Below are positions 10,916 through 19,147 of a stretch of 42,348 bases of DNA, one piece after another (the stretch's first letter is position 1; the number at the start of each line of letters is the position of its first letter). The stretch is from an uncultured Prevotella sp. (GTDB lineage Bacteria > Bacteroidota > Bacteroidia > Bacteroidales > Bacteroidaceae), in assembly GCA_937889855.1 (NCBI GenBank), contig CALBYK010000289.1, forward strand, positions 1 through 42,348, read 5' to 3'. The position numbers and the translations under genes are program-made. A model generated the notes under the pieces. The model made no database searches, was not told where the DNA came from, and worked only from the letters and a program-made list of their open reading frames with translations.

Positions 10916-11097
10916 AATATCAAGCAGAAGAATTTTGTCTGATATATAAAGATATTTTATGTTGATTGTAGTGAGGTTCCTTGTCCTGATGGTGAGGGAT
11001 TGAGTGAGGAATCTCTTGGATTATCCGTCCATGTGTCACTCTTCATGTTGGTGATAATCAACTGGTTAAGCCATATGGTGATGCTTTGGCGCTTTTT

Positions 11098-11138
11098 CTA
11101 AAAAAATATGTGGTACGACTATTAAAGCCGTACCACAT
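11098..11138 (-). terminator. Rho-independent terminator of the rubrerythrin gene
   Basis: A perfect 10-bp stem (11108-11117 with 11129-11138) is followed on the minus strand by ATTTTTTT. It begins 11 bases after the stop at 11150. Confidence 0.9.
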
Positions 11139-11149
11139 ACTGTGTGTGA

Positions 11150-11698
11150 TTAATAGTTCTCAGCCTTAAGCTCAAAGTAGCTCTGCGGATGCTTGCACAC
11201 GGGGCAAACCTCGGGAGCCTTCTTGCCGACCACGATATGTCCGCAGTTGCGGCACTGCCAGATGCAGTCGCCGTCACGTGAGAACACCACGCCGTCCTCA
11301 ATGTTCTTCAAGAGCTTGCGGTAGCGCTCCTCATGGTGCTTCTCTATGGCACCCACACCACGCATCGCTGCAGCTATTTCGGTGAAGCCTTCCTCCTCGG
11401 CCTCCTTAGCCATGCGGTCGTACATGTCGGTCCACTCGAAGTTCTCGCCCTCTGCGGCAGCCTTGAGGTTCTCTACAGTGCTCTTGATGGCTCCGCCCTC
11501 AAGATACTTGAACCACATCTTGGCATGCTCCTTCTCGTTCTGCGCTGTCTCCTCGAAGAGAGCTGCAATCTGCTCATACCCTTCCTTGCGTGCCTTTGAC
11601 GCGAAGAATGTGTATTTGTTACGTGCCTGCGACTCGCCTGCGAATGCTTCCTGCAGGTTGCGCTCTGTCTTTGTGCCTTTGAGATCTTTCATATTCAT
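11150..11698 (-). CDS. rbr: Rubrerythrin
   Basis: The 182-residue protein has an N-terminal four-helix ferritin-like di-iron domain and a C-terminal rubredoxin domain. The first contains GESQARNKY, TAQNEKEHAKM and GAIEKHHEERY, which supply the Glu and His ligands. The second has CRNC and CPVC pairs that bind one iron. Rubrerythrin reduces hydrogen peroxide in the cytoplasm and protects anaerobes from oxidative stress. The start at ATG 11698 (MNMKDLKGT) could instead be the third codon. It has its own promoter and terminator, so it is monocistronic. Confidence 0.97.
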   Translation of the reverse strand: MNMKDLKGTKTERNLQEAFAGESQARNKYTFFASKARKEGYEQIAALFEETAQNEKEHAKMWFKYLEGGAIKSTVENLKAAAEGENFEWTDMYDRMAKEAEEEGFTEIAAAMRGVGAIEKHHEERYRKLLKNIEDGVVFSRDGDCIWQCRNCGHIVVGKKAPEVCPVCKHPQSYFELKAENY

Positions 11699-11738
11699 AA
11701 TGTTTTTGTTGTTTCCTGTGATGTTTCTTTAACTGTTG

Positions 11739-11770
11739 CAAAGATAGAAATAATCATCGGCTTTACAAAA
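11739..11770 (-). promoter_or_regulatory. Rubrerythrin promoter
   Basis: The minus strand reads TTTTG (11766-11770), 19 bases, then TATCTTTG (11739-11746). This matches both Bacteroidetes promoter elements at ideal spacing, about 40 bases before the ATG. Confidence 0.8.
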
Positions 11771-11827
11771 TATAAGTTTGTAATAATTCCAATTATTTGC
11801 ATTTATTAACTAAGTGAGCCTTTCAAG

Positions 11828-12565
11828 CTATCCGTTCATGTCGATGGTCCTTATCACCTCGCCCGAATATGTGTTGACATGCAGTTCCACCACATCCGCA
11901 TCGATGTCGGAGGTACTGATGCTTGCATATTGCTGCACGGTGTAGTACTGCGGCACAGATGCCTGGTCGTGATACAGCCGCAAGACAGCACGGCGTTTGC
12001 CGTCGGCACCAGCCGTAACATCCTCAAGCACAACTCCAATAACTTGCCGTGCGTCAGCCTCCGTAGAGCCCGACTTGAAAAGGAGTGACAGGTTGATGAA
12101 ACTGCGGTTTTTTGCAAGCCACACACTCTCCAGTCCGAGCGGGTCGGTGCACATTTGGTTCGTCTGGCTGGCAGCAGCAAGTCGAAGGACATGGACCTGC
12201 GACACACTCCTTGCCTTGACACTGCCAGAGGTGTCGTCATGGTCATAATAAAGCAATGCCCGGTATACGGAATCGGGAACGGTAGTCCATTCGGCAGTGA
12301 AGGGGTTGGTGAGGGAGAGGCGCGTGCCGTCGTCAAGAACAGCCGCAGTCACTGTTTTGGACGAATTGGTTTGAAGGAGCACGAGGTCAGCGGTGAGATA
12401 CGAGTATTTGCCGTCGCCAGTGCTATAGTCGTCGTTAGAGCAAGCCTGGAGCGAGAGCATCACACATGCCGCCATTGCAGCTACATACACAAATCGCGCT
12501 ATGGAAGTCCTGAGCCTTCCACAACGCGACATTATAAAGAACATAAGTAATTTATGGTTTGTCAT
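11828..12565 (-). CDS. NigD-like surface or periplasmic lipoprotein
   Basis: The 245-residue protein has a hydrophobic segment ending in the lipobox LQAC (Cys42), then SNDDYSTGDGKYSYLTADLV and beta-rich sequence, as in the NigD-like family of Bacteroidetes lipoproteins. Its role is not established. The ATG at 12565 overlaps the previous stop as ATGA, suggesting coupling. Alternatively Met12 (12532) gives a more normal signal peptide of about 30 residues. It is the last gene of the operon that starts with the PASTA protein. Confidence 0.75.
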   Translation of the reverse strand: MTNHKLLMFFIMSRCGRLRTSIARFVYVAAMAACVMLSLQACSNDDYSTGDGKYSYLTADLVLLQTNSSKTVTAAVLDDGTRLSLTNPFTAEWTTVPDSVYRALLYYDHDDTSGSVKARSVSQVHVLRLAAASQTNQMCTDPLGLESVWLAKNRSFINLSLLFKSGSTEADARQVIGVVLEDVTAGADGKRRAVLRLYHDQASVPQYYTVQQYASISTSDIDADVVELHVNTYSGEVIRTIDMNG

Positions 12566-13710
12566 TTCACTCTCATCTGGTTAATTGCCGGATTAGCATA
12601 CATCTCGAGAATGCGCTCACGCAGGAATCTGTAGTCGGGGTTGTCAAGGTCGTGTATCTTGGCAAGCTGCCCGTTGAGGTATTTCTCGAACGCATCACGG
12701 TCGGAAGCCGTATAGTGGCTGGCGTATTCGGAAGTGGCGCGCAGCAAGTCGAGGGCGACATAATTTGAGGGATAGAGACGGTAGCCGCGCCAAATCTCAT
12801 GGTCGATGTGAACGGCTACAGACTCATAGAACTCACCCTTAGGCATGTCTTCAGGCAGTGATGCAAGCCACTCGTCAATGCACGGCGCGCAGTGGTAGTG
12901 GATGTGCCCCTTGTAGCCCATGATGCCGGTCTGCATGCTGACGACATCGTCCATAGGTCCCTTCTTCCAGTTCTCCACGTCACGGCGAAGCTGCATCTCG
13001 CGGGCCTTAAGGAAGTCGCACGGGTCGAACTCGTAGCTGATGGCAAGCGGCACTATGTGCAGCTGCATGAGGCGGTTGGCTATGGAGCCTTCTCCTCCCA
13101 TAGCCATCATCTTGAGTATGGCCTCCTGTGTCCGGTCGTCAGAGTTCTTGGCGCGTCCCTCCCGTTGTGCAATCCATATATTGTCGTTTTTATCACTTAT
13201 GACAAAGTGCATGTATTCCGACAGCCGCTTTGACGCCATGAGCATCTGCCGCATAGGCAGCGAGCGCTCCACTATGAACGACTTGTTGAGCCTAACGATG
13301 TCCTTTACCCATGGCAACTTGAGAAGGTTGTCGCCAATGGCAATCTCCGTGGTCGTGTCGGAGCCCGAGTCGATGAGAAGCTTGTGAAGCAGTGCCGAGT
13401 CGAGCACAATGTCGCGGTGGTTGCTCACGAAAGTGTGCCTCTTTTGGAGGTCGATGTTACGCACATCGATGTCGCAGCCAAGACTTGCCTTTGCGAGCAA
13501 CTCCACGAGGAAGTTGTAGCAGAAAGCCTTTTGGAAGTCGAGGTTCGACTTGCACTGGCTCATCTTCTTGCTTATAGCCTCGGTGGGTACACCAGGATAG
13601 AGATAGTCAAGCACCTTGAGAAACTGCTCGTTGTGCATCAGTCGGTCGAAGACAGCGGGTAGCTCTTCTGGCTCGAACGGGCGTATTGCGTCGAAATCAT
13701 GAATGTTCAT
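12562..13710 (-). CDS. PlsC-like phospholipid/glycerol acyltransferase
   Basis: The 382-residue protein carries SNHRDIVLD at residues 97-104, resembling the catalytic NHxxxxD motif of the glycerol-phosphate acyltransferase superfamily. AQREGRAKNSDDRTQ further on fits the substrate-binding EGR/EGxR motif. The family transfers acyl chains onto glycerol phosphate, lysophospholipids or related acceptors at the membrane. It is larger than simple PlsC and has a long C-terminal extension. It lies 25 bases after ddl and overlaps the NigD-like gene by four bases, so it belongs to a cell-envelope operon. The acyl acceptor is not known. Confidence 0.8.
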   Translation of the reverse strand: MNIHDFDAIRPFEPEELPAVFDRLMHNEQFLKVLDYLYPGVPTEAISKKMSQCKSNLDFQKAFCYNFLVELLAKASLGCDIDVRNIDLQKRHTFVSNHRDIVLDSALLHKLLIDSGSDTTTEIAIGDNLLKLPWVKDIVRLNKSFIVERSLPMRQMLMASKRLSEYMHFVISDKNDNIWIAQREGRAKNSDDRTQEAILKMMAMGGEGSIANRLMQLHIVPLAISYEFDPCDFLKAREMQLRRDVENWKKGPMDDVVSMQTGIMGYKGHIHYHCAPCIDEWLASLPEDMPKGEFYESVAVHIDHEIWRGYRLYPSNYVALDLLRATSEYASHYTASDRDAFEKYLNGQLAKIHDLDNPDYRFLRERILEMYANPAINQMRVK

Positions 13711-13735
13711 AGGGATAAGGTATTTTTGAGTTGTG

Positions 13736-14737
13736 TCAGAATTGGTTCTCGACGATGTCCGTCATAACATCCTTTATGTCCAGCCCAGCAGCACGCACCT
13801 GTTGTGGAATGAAGCTCGTCGGTGTCATGCCGGGCGTGGTATTAATCTCGAGCATGTTGATGACATCGTTGCCCTCGCTGTCCTTGGTGATGATGAAGTC
13901 GATGCGGATAAGACCGTTGCAGTGGAGAATGTCGTATATTCGGCTCACCTCCTCAGCCACACGCTTGGCGGTGTCGGGGGTTAGGCGTGCCGGGGTTATT
14001 TCCTGTACCTGCCCGTTGTACTTGGCGTTGTAGTCGAAGAACTCGTTCTCGGTGACCACCTCTGTAGCCGGGAGCACGACAGTCTTCTCGCGTGTCTTGT
14101 AGCATCCTATTGATATCTCTGTGCCCTTCATGTAATGCTCAATCATCACCTCGTCGCTCTCCATGAATGCCACGCGCAGTGCGGGAGCCAGTTGGTCAGC
14201 GTTCTTCACCTTAGACACTCCGAAGCTTGAGCCGTCGGCGGCAGGCTTTACGAAGCAAGGCATGCCAATCTCGCGCTCGATGTACTCGTCGCTGTACTTG
14301 CCCTCCTCGCCACGGCGCATGAGCAGGCTCTTTGCCACGTTCACACCGAATCCGCGCAGATAGTTGTTGAGCACATACTTGTCGAAGGTCATTGCCTCAA
14401 CGAGCACTCCGCTTGTGCTGTATGGAATGTGAAGCAGCTCGAAATAGCCCTGCATGACACCGTTCTCGCCAGGTGTGCCGTGTATTGTGATATAGGCATA
14501 GTCGAATACGACAGCCTTTCCGTTGAGCACAAAGGAGAAGTCGTTCTTGTCGATTTTTGCCACGTTGCCGTCCTGCAGGTCGACGTGCCAGTCCTGTCCC
14601 TTTATGTCGACGATGTATACATTATAGCGTTCCTTGTCGAAGAAGGAATAGATGCCCTGTGCAGAACGCATGGACACATCATGTTCAGAAGAGTCGCCAC
14701 CGCAAACGATGGCAATGTTACGTTTTAGTGTTTCCAT
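13736..14737 (-). CDS. ddl: D-alanine--D-alanine ligase
   Basis: Started at METLKRNIAIV (ATG 14737) the protein has 333 residues, normal for Ddl. An in-frame extension of 61 residues upstream overlaps rluD and is not protein-like. It has the N-terminal CGGDSSEHDVS loop, an ATP-grasp domain with PCFVKPAADGSSFGVSKV, and the C-terminal metal-binding segment LEINTTPGMTPTSFIP. The enzyme joins two D-alanines for the peptidoglycan stem peptide, in the cytoplasm. It follows rluD by 17 bases. Confidence 0.96.
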   Translation of the reverse strand: METLKRNIAIVCGGDSSEHDVSMRSAQGIYSFFDKERYNVYIVDIKGQDWHVDLQDGNVAKIDKNDFSFVLNGKAVVFDYAYITIHGTPGENGVMQGYFELLHIPYSTSGVLVEAMTFDKYVLNNYLRGFGVNVAKSLLMRRGEEGKYSDEYIEREIGMPCFVKPAADGSSFGVSKVKNADQLAPALRVAFMESDEVMIEHYMKGTEISIGCYKTREKTVVLPATEVVTENEFFDYNAKYNGQVQEITPARLTPDTAKRVAEEVSRIYDILHCNGLIRIDFIITKDSEGNDVINMLEINTTPGMTPTSFIPQQVRAAGLDIKDVMTDIVENQF

Positions 14738-14754
14738 TATATTATAATGTGTGT

Positions 14755-15852
14755 TTATTTGTTGCTGAATGTATCGCGTGTGGTGCCGTTTATGTAGCCC
14801 CGCCACTTCTCTATCAACGCCGCCAGGTCGGCGGGCAGGCTGCTCGTGAAGTCCATCTGCTGCTTGGTTGTTGGATGTACAAACCCGAGAGTGCGCGCGT
14901 GCAGCGCCTGGCGCGGACAAGTCTTGAGACAGTTGTTGATGAATGCCTTATATGTAGCCGAGCGCTCACCACGCAGAATCTCCATTCCACCATAGCGCTC
15001 ATCGCCGAATAGCGGATGGCCGATGTGCTTCATGTGCGCGCGTATCTGGTGCGTGCGGCCTGTCTCAAGGCGGCACTCTATGAGTGTGACGTAGCCGAAT
15101 CGCTCAAGCACGCGCCAGTGGGTCACCGCCTCCTTGCCTATGCCCGACTCGGGCGGCATGACGGTCATGCGCAGCCGGTCTTTCGGGTCGCGAGCGATAT
15201 TGCCCTCGATGCGTCCCTCGTCCTCGGTGAGGTTGCCCCACACGACGGCGTTGTAGGACCGGTGGGTAGTCTTGTTGAAGAACTGCAGTCCGAGTGATGT
15301 CTTCGCCTTTGGCGTCTTTGCTACGACAAGCAGTCCGGAGGTGTCCTTGTCGATGCGGTGCACGAGTCCCACCTCAGGGTCATTAGGGTCGTAGCTCTTG
15401 AGGTCGCGCAGGTGCCACGCTATGGCATTGACGAGCGTGCCCGTGAAATTACCTGCCCCAGGATGCACAACCATCCCAGCTTCCTTGTTGACCACCATGA
15501 GGTCGTCGTCCTCATACACCACATTGATGGGTATGTCCTCAGCCACGATGCTCGTGTCGTGTCGCGGGCGGTCGAGCATGAGCGTCACTGTGTCGCCCGG
15601 GCGCACCTTGTAGTTGCTCTTTACAGGACGGTCGTTGACATGCACGAAGCCGGCGTCGGCGGCTGTCTGTATGCGGTTGCGCGACGAGTGGGGCAGCTTC
15701 TCGCACATGAATTTATCAACACGCAGCGGCGACATGCCAGGGTCGGCCACAAAACGGAAATGCTCATAGAGCTGTCCTGTCTCATCGTCGGACTGGTCAG
15801 CGTTGGAGGCCGCCAGCTCGAGGTCTTCAATATCTTGTATTTCGTCTATCAT
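14755..15852 (-). CDS. rluD: RluD-family 23S rRNA pseudouridine synthase
   Basis: Started at MIDEIQDIEDL (ATG 15852) the product has 365 residues. It has an S4 RNA-binding domain at about 43-90 (LRVDKFMCEKLPHSSRN onward) and the RluA-type catalytic motif HRIDKDTSGL at 165-174 with Asp168 as nucleophile. RluD isomerises uridines in helix 69 of 23S rRNA. A TTG- or ATG-started extension upstream overlaps the PASTA gene in another frame and is rejected. It is the second gene of the PASTA-rluD-ddl operon, an arrangement I recall from other Bacteroidales. Confidence 0.92.
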   Translation of the reverse strand: MIDEIQDIEDLELAASNADQSDDETGQLYEHFRFVADPGMSPLRVDKFMCEKLPHSSRNRIQTAADAGFVHVNDRPVKSNYKVRPGDTVTLMLDRPRHDTSIVAEDIPINVVYEDDDLMVVNKEAGMVVHPGAGNFTGTLVNAIAWHLRDLKSYDPNDPEVGLVHRIDKDTSGLLVVAKTPKAKTSLGLQFFNKTTHRSYNAVVWGNLTEDEGRIEGNIARDPKDRLRMTVMPPESGIGKEAVTHWRVLERFGYVTLIECRLETGRTHQIRAHMKHIGHPLFGDERYGGMEILRGERSATYKAFINNCLKTCPRQALHARTLGFVHPTTKQQMDFTSSLPADLAALIEKWRGYINGTTRDTFSNK

Positions 15853-15904
15853 CAATTGTTTATTTTGAAATATGTATTCAACATCAGGCATATAACATTG
15901 AATA

Positions 15905-16579
15905 TCACTCCTCCGGTCCATGCACCTCATGGAACTCGTCCACATCGCCGCTTTCTTCCGTGAACTCGTCGTCATCGTGCACCGGCTCAGGCGCGTCGAT
16001 GTAGTCGATGTCCTCAGTGGAGTCGCGCTGCCCGTTGCCCACCTGTATGGTGACGTAGTCGTCAACCGACACTTTGTCGCCGGCAACTACATGCCGCCCC
16101 TTCACAAGGATGCCATATACCCAGTCCTTCTCGCCGTCCACATACTGCGGCTGCGTGAGCTTGAAGCCCATTGCCGACAGCTTTGCCATAGCCTCGCGCA
16201 GCGAACTGTTGTCTATAACATCAGGAATGGTGAGCGTAGGCGTATGGGAGGCGTTGACAATGACATAAACAATATGCCCCGACTTGACGCGTTCGCCAGG
16301 CATCGGCGACTGTTCGAGGATGCAGTCGGGCGGCAAGCTGCGCACATAGCCCGTGTCACTCACGACGACCTGCAAACCTGCCTCGTTGAGCAGGTACTCG
16401 GCATCGGCAAACGACTTGTGACGCACGTCTGGGATGGGGATGGACTCACCATGGTGCGTGTATATGTCGAGGCCGAACTTGACGCCCACACATGCCAGCA
16501 CCACTACTATTACCATGGCGCAGACATTGCCCCAAAGATAACGACTTGTGAATTTTCTGATGAATTCAGATGGGTTCAT
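15905..16579 (-). CDS. Membrane-anchored PASTA domain protein
   Basis: Started at MNPSEFIRKF (ATG 16579) the product has 224 residues. An ATG five codons upstream would lie only a few bases from the predicted transcription start. It has a short cytoplasmic N-terminus, one transmembrane helix at about 17-37, two PASTA domains (each opening IPDV and containing GxxV-type strands) and a very acidic C-terminus. PASTA domains bind peptidoglycan fragments and are usually found on Ser/Thr kinases or PBPs. Here there is no kinase domain. It leads an operon that includes ddl, supporting an envelope role. Confidence 0.85.
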   Translation of the reverse strand: MNPSEFIRKFTSRYLWGNVCAMVIVVVLACVGVKFGLDIYTHHGESIPIPDVRHKSFADAEYLLNEAGLQVVVSDTGYVRSLPPDCILEQSPMPGERVKSGHIVYVIVNASHTPTLTIPDVIDNSSLREAMAKLSAMGFKLTQPQYVDGEKDWVYGILVKGRHVVAGDKVSVDDYVTIQVGNGQRDSTEDIDYIDAPEPVHDDDEFTEESGDVDEFHEVHGPEE

Positions 16580-16607
16580 TGTTATATTTTCCAATTTTGC
16601 TATCTTG

Positions 16608-16638
16608 CAAAGTTACGATTAACATCGGAATATACAAA
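16608..16638 (-). promoter_or_regulatory. Promoter of the PASTA-rluD-ddl operon
   Basis: The minus strand reads TTTG (16635-16638), 19 bases, then TAACTTTG (16608-16615), an exact match to the Bacteroidetes consensus. It leaves a leader of about 20 bases before the ATG at 16579. Confidence 0.8.
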
Positions 16639-16713
16639 AAATTAAGCCGAAAAAGCGACGGCATATTGATATATTTAGTAATTTCGCGCGAAAAACAGAA
16701 AGACCATATTACG

Positions 16714-17697
16714 ATGAAATATTCCAAAAAGAAACTGACAGCGCTTATTTGCGGTGTCGTCACAATCGTGGCGGCAAGCATAGCGGGATGGCAGCTCATG
16801 CCGATGTCGGCAGACGGCATGCGGCAGAGCACTGTCATCGTTGAACAGACCACATGGCATGAAGTGTGCATAGACGGCAAGCCACAGCTTTACTTCAGCG
16901 GGGCCATGGGCGACTCGGCTCTGCTGGGCGTCACCGCCAACCGCGACTCCGCCTCCCACCGCAAGCGCATGGTGGGCTGCTGGGTCAATACGCTCCCGCT
17001 CATCCCATCGTGCCGCGGACGTGTAGCCACCCTGCTCATAGACAAGCCAACGAACCCGCGCCTAAAAGGCGACTCTGCCATTGTGCGGCTCTGCCGCCAG
17101 TCGATAGACAAGCAGCTGCAAACACTGAAGGCGCAGAAAACCGAGCTCGACTACTACCTTCGCGTGCACGGAGTGCAGGACAACGGCTACCAGACCATAG
17201 CCTCGCTGGCCGACCATATAAATAAGGTGCTGGCCGACGTGCAACGCGCAGGACACATGCTCGACAGCTTGACAAACGGCAAGCACCACAAGCTCACGCT
17301 GAAGACGGAAGCCACATACACCGCAGTCTACCACAATAATGAAGGCAAGCCAGAACGTGTGGCGCTCAACGTTAACCGCATCAATAGACAAAACAGCACA
17401 ATGCTCCTGCAGACAACCGACCGCTCCACACCGTCGTGCGCCACACCATTGTCACGCACACTTTGGACCTGTCAACCCAAAGGCAGAATATTAGCCGTAG
17501 GCTATCCGGGACTTGGCGAGGACGGACTGGCATGTGACACGATAAGGCCAATTGTTGTGCCGGGCAAGACAACGGCAGACGGAAGACACGACATGCCTCA
17601 GATACTCGTCTCGGACGGGGCACCTGTATTCACATCCAAAGGATGGCTTGCAGGCATCGTCAGTGGCACGAAGATTGTAAACCGCCTCAACTGGTGA
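16714..17697 (+). CDS. Membrane-anchored protein of unknown function with a possible inactive trypsin-fold C-terminus
   Basis: Started at MKYSKKKLTAL (ATG 16714) the product has 327 residues. The in-frame upstream extension crosses the divergent promoter and is rejected. A single hydrophobic helix lies at about 7-27, then an extracytoplasmic part with a probable helical or coiled segment (about 130-165). Near the C-terminus, VSDGAPVFTSKGWLAGIVSG resembles the GDSGGPVF...G.LVGIVSG strand pair of chymotrypsin-like proteases, but with Asp where the catalytic Ser should be. I cannot identify matching His or Asp residues, so the fold call is speculative. It is followed after 65 bases by a GH25 lysozyme lipoprotein and is divergent from the PASTA operon. 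Confidence 0.6.
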   Translation: MKYSKKKLTALICGVVTIVAASIAGWQLMPMSADGMRQSTVIVEQTTWHEVCIDGKPQLYFSGAMGDSALLGVTANRDSASHRKRMVGCWVNTLPLIPSCRGRVATLLIDKPTNPRLKGDSAIVRLCRQSIDKQLQTLKAQKTELDYYLRVHGVQDNGYQTIASLADHINKVLADVQRAGHMLDSLTNGKHHKLTLKTEATYTAVYHNNEGKPERVALNVNRINRQNSTMLLQTTDRSTPSCATPLSRTLWTCQPKGRILAVGYPGLGEDGLACDTIRPIVVPGKTTADGRHDMPQILVSDGAPVFTSKGWLAGIVSGTKIVNRLNW

Positions 17698-17762
17698 AAC
17701 GCCACGCAAGCGGCAAAAACAGGCGCATGAGAATAATAGACAGAACAGAACCAAAAATTTTT

Positions 17763-18950
17763 ATGAAAGCATTCCTTTTTATACTTCTTCTTGCCCTTGC
17801 CGGGTGCCGCGACGTGACACCCGACTCACGCGTTGTGGCAACAAAAGGCAACATGACCTACCGCGGCAGCATGAAGAACGGCAAATACGACGGATACGGA
17901 CAATTGTCTATAGGAGACAGCGTCGTATACGCCGGACAATGGAGAAACGGCATGAGATGGGGAAAAGGTGTGAGCCACGACTCGCTCCACCACCGGATAG
18001 TGGGCACATGGCGCGCCGACACACTCGTGTCGGGGCAATGGACCGACTCCACCGGCACCTACTCAGGCGAGATGAACCGCGACGCCATAGCGCAGGGCCA
18101 CGGAACGTTCACCGACCCGCAGCGCAACCTTTACATAGGCGACTGGCGTGACGGCATGCGCTACGGATTCGGATTCGACCTCACACGCAAGAAGCACATA
18201 CGCGTTGGCGAATGGCGTGCCGACCGCTACCTCGGCGAACGCCTCGAATATACAGCCGACCGCATATACGGCATCGACCTCTCGCGATTCCAGCACGATG
18301 TAGGCAAACGCCACTATCCCATCGACTGGAGCCGCGTGCGCATATCGCACCTTGGCAACATATCGCGCAAGCGCGTCAACGGAAAGGTAGACTACCCCGT
18401 GTCGTTCTGCTACATCAAGTCCACAGAGGGAACGTCACTGCGCAACCGCTACTACCACTCCGACTGCACGTCGGCACGGGCACGCGGCATAAAAGTGGGA
18501 GCCTACCACTTCTTCTCAACCCGAACGCCTGCCTCTGCACAGGCCCGGTTCTTCATTGCCAACTCCACATTCCACAAGGGCGACCTTCCGCCCGTGCTCG
18601 ACGTGGAACCGACCCATGATCAGATAAAGGCAATGGGCGGGACGGAGGTCATGTTCAGAGCCGTGCGCACATGGCTGCGCATAGTGGGCGCACATACAGG
18701 CACAAAGCCAGTGCTCTACGTTTCGCAAACATTCGTAAACCGCTACCTGCCGTCGGCACCCGACCTGAAGCGCGACTACAACATATGGATTGCGCGCTAC
18801 GGAGAATACAAACCCGACGTGCATCTCGTTTACTGGCAGTTGTGTCCTGACGGAAGGGTGAGCGGCATAAAGCCGGAGGTTGACATAAACGTGTTCAACG
18901 GATACAAAGGCGAATACCGCGACTTCCTGGCCAGGGAGTGCATAAAATAG
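17763..18950 (+). CDS. Lipoprotein with MORN repeats and a GH25 lysozyme domain
   Basis: Started at MKAFLFILLL (ATG 17763) the product has 395 residues and a signal peptide with lipobox LAGC (Cys15). MORN-type repeats follow at about 33-140 (YRGSMKNGKYDGYGQL, YAGQWRNGMRWGKGV, YIGDWRDGMRYGFGF). From about 168 comes a GH25 lysozyme domain: YGIDLSRFQ with Asp172, CYIKSTEGTS, GAYHFF and the catalytic pair Asp280/Glu282 in LDVEP. GH25 enzymes cut the beta-1,4 MurNAc-GlcNAc bond of peptidoglycan. A lipid-anchored lysozyme with MORN repeats suggests envelope remodelling, or use against neighbours. The gene follows the membrane protein gene at 16714 and probably shares its transcript. Confidence 0.9.
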   Translation: MKAFLFILLLALAGCRDVTPDSRVVATKGNMTYRGSMKNGKYDGYGQLSIGDSVVYAGQWRNGMRWGKGVSHDSLHHRIVGTWRADTLVSGQWTDSTGTYSGEMNRDAIAQGHGTFTDPQRNLYIGDWRDGMRYGFGFDLTRKKHIRVGEWRADRYLGERLEYTADRIYGIDLSRFQHDVGKRHYPIDWSRVRISHLGNISRKRVNGKVDYPVSFCYIKSTEGTSLRNRYYHSDCTSARARGIKVGAYHFFSTRTPASAQARFFIANSTFHKGDLPPVLDVEPTHDQIKAMGGTEVMFRAVRTWLRIVGAHTGTKPVLYVSQTFVNRYLPSAPDLKRDYNIWIARYGEYKPDVHLVYWQLCPDGRVSGIKPEVDINVFNGYKGEYRDFLARECIK

Positions 18951-19109
18951 CCAACAAGAAAAATTAGTCTATGAGGAGAACATCCTTTTTCTGTCAGCGC
19001 TGCTGCTCGCAGCCCCAGCGGCATCACGTCGCGCAGAGCAACGGGTTCTTAAGCCTGTCGCTCGACGTGTTGAAACCATACACACTCAGCCATGATGTTC
19101 TGCTCATTT

Positions 19110-19139
19110 AGAGGGTATGGCATACTTGTCATACCCTCT
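19110..19139. terminator. Hairpin between convergent genes
   Basis: A perfect 10-bp stem (19110-19119 with 19130-19139) with a 10-base loop lies between the lysozyme gene and the C10 protease, which converge. Neither side has a T-run, so it is a probable bidirectional but non-classical terminator. The preceding 18951-19109 holds no convincing gene. Confidence 0.55.
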
Positions 19140-19147
19140 GAATAACG

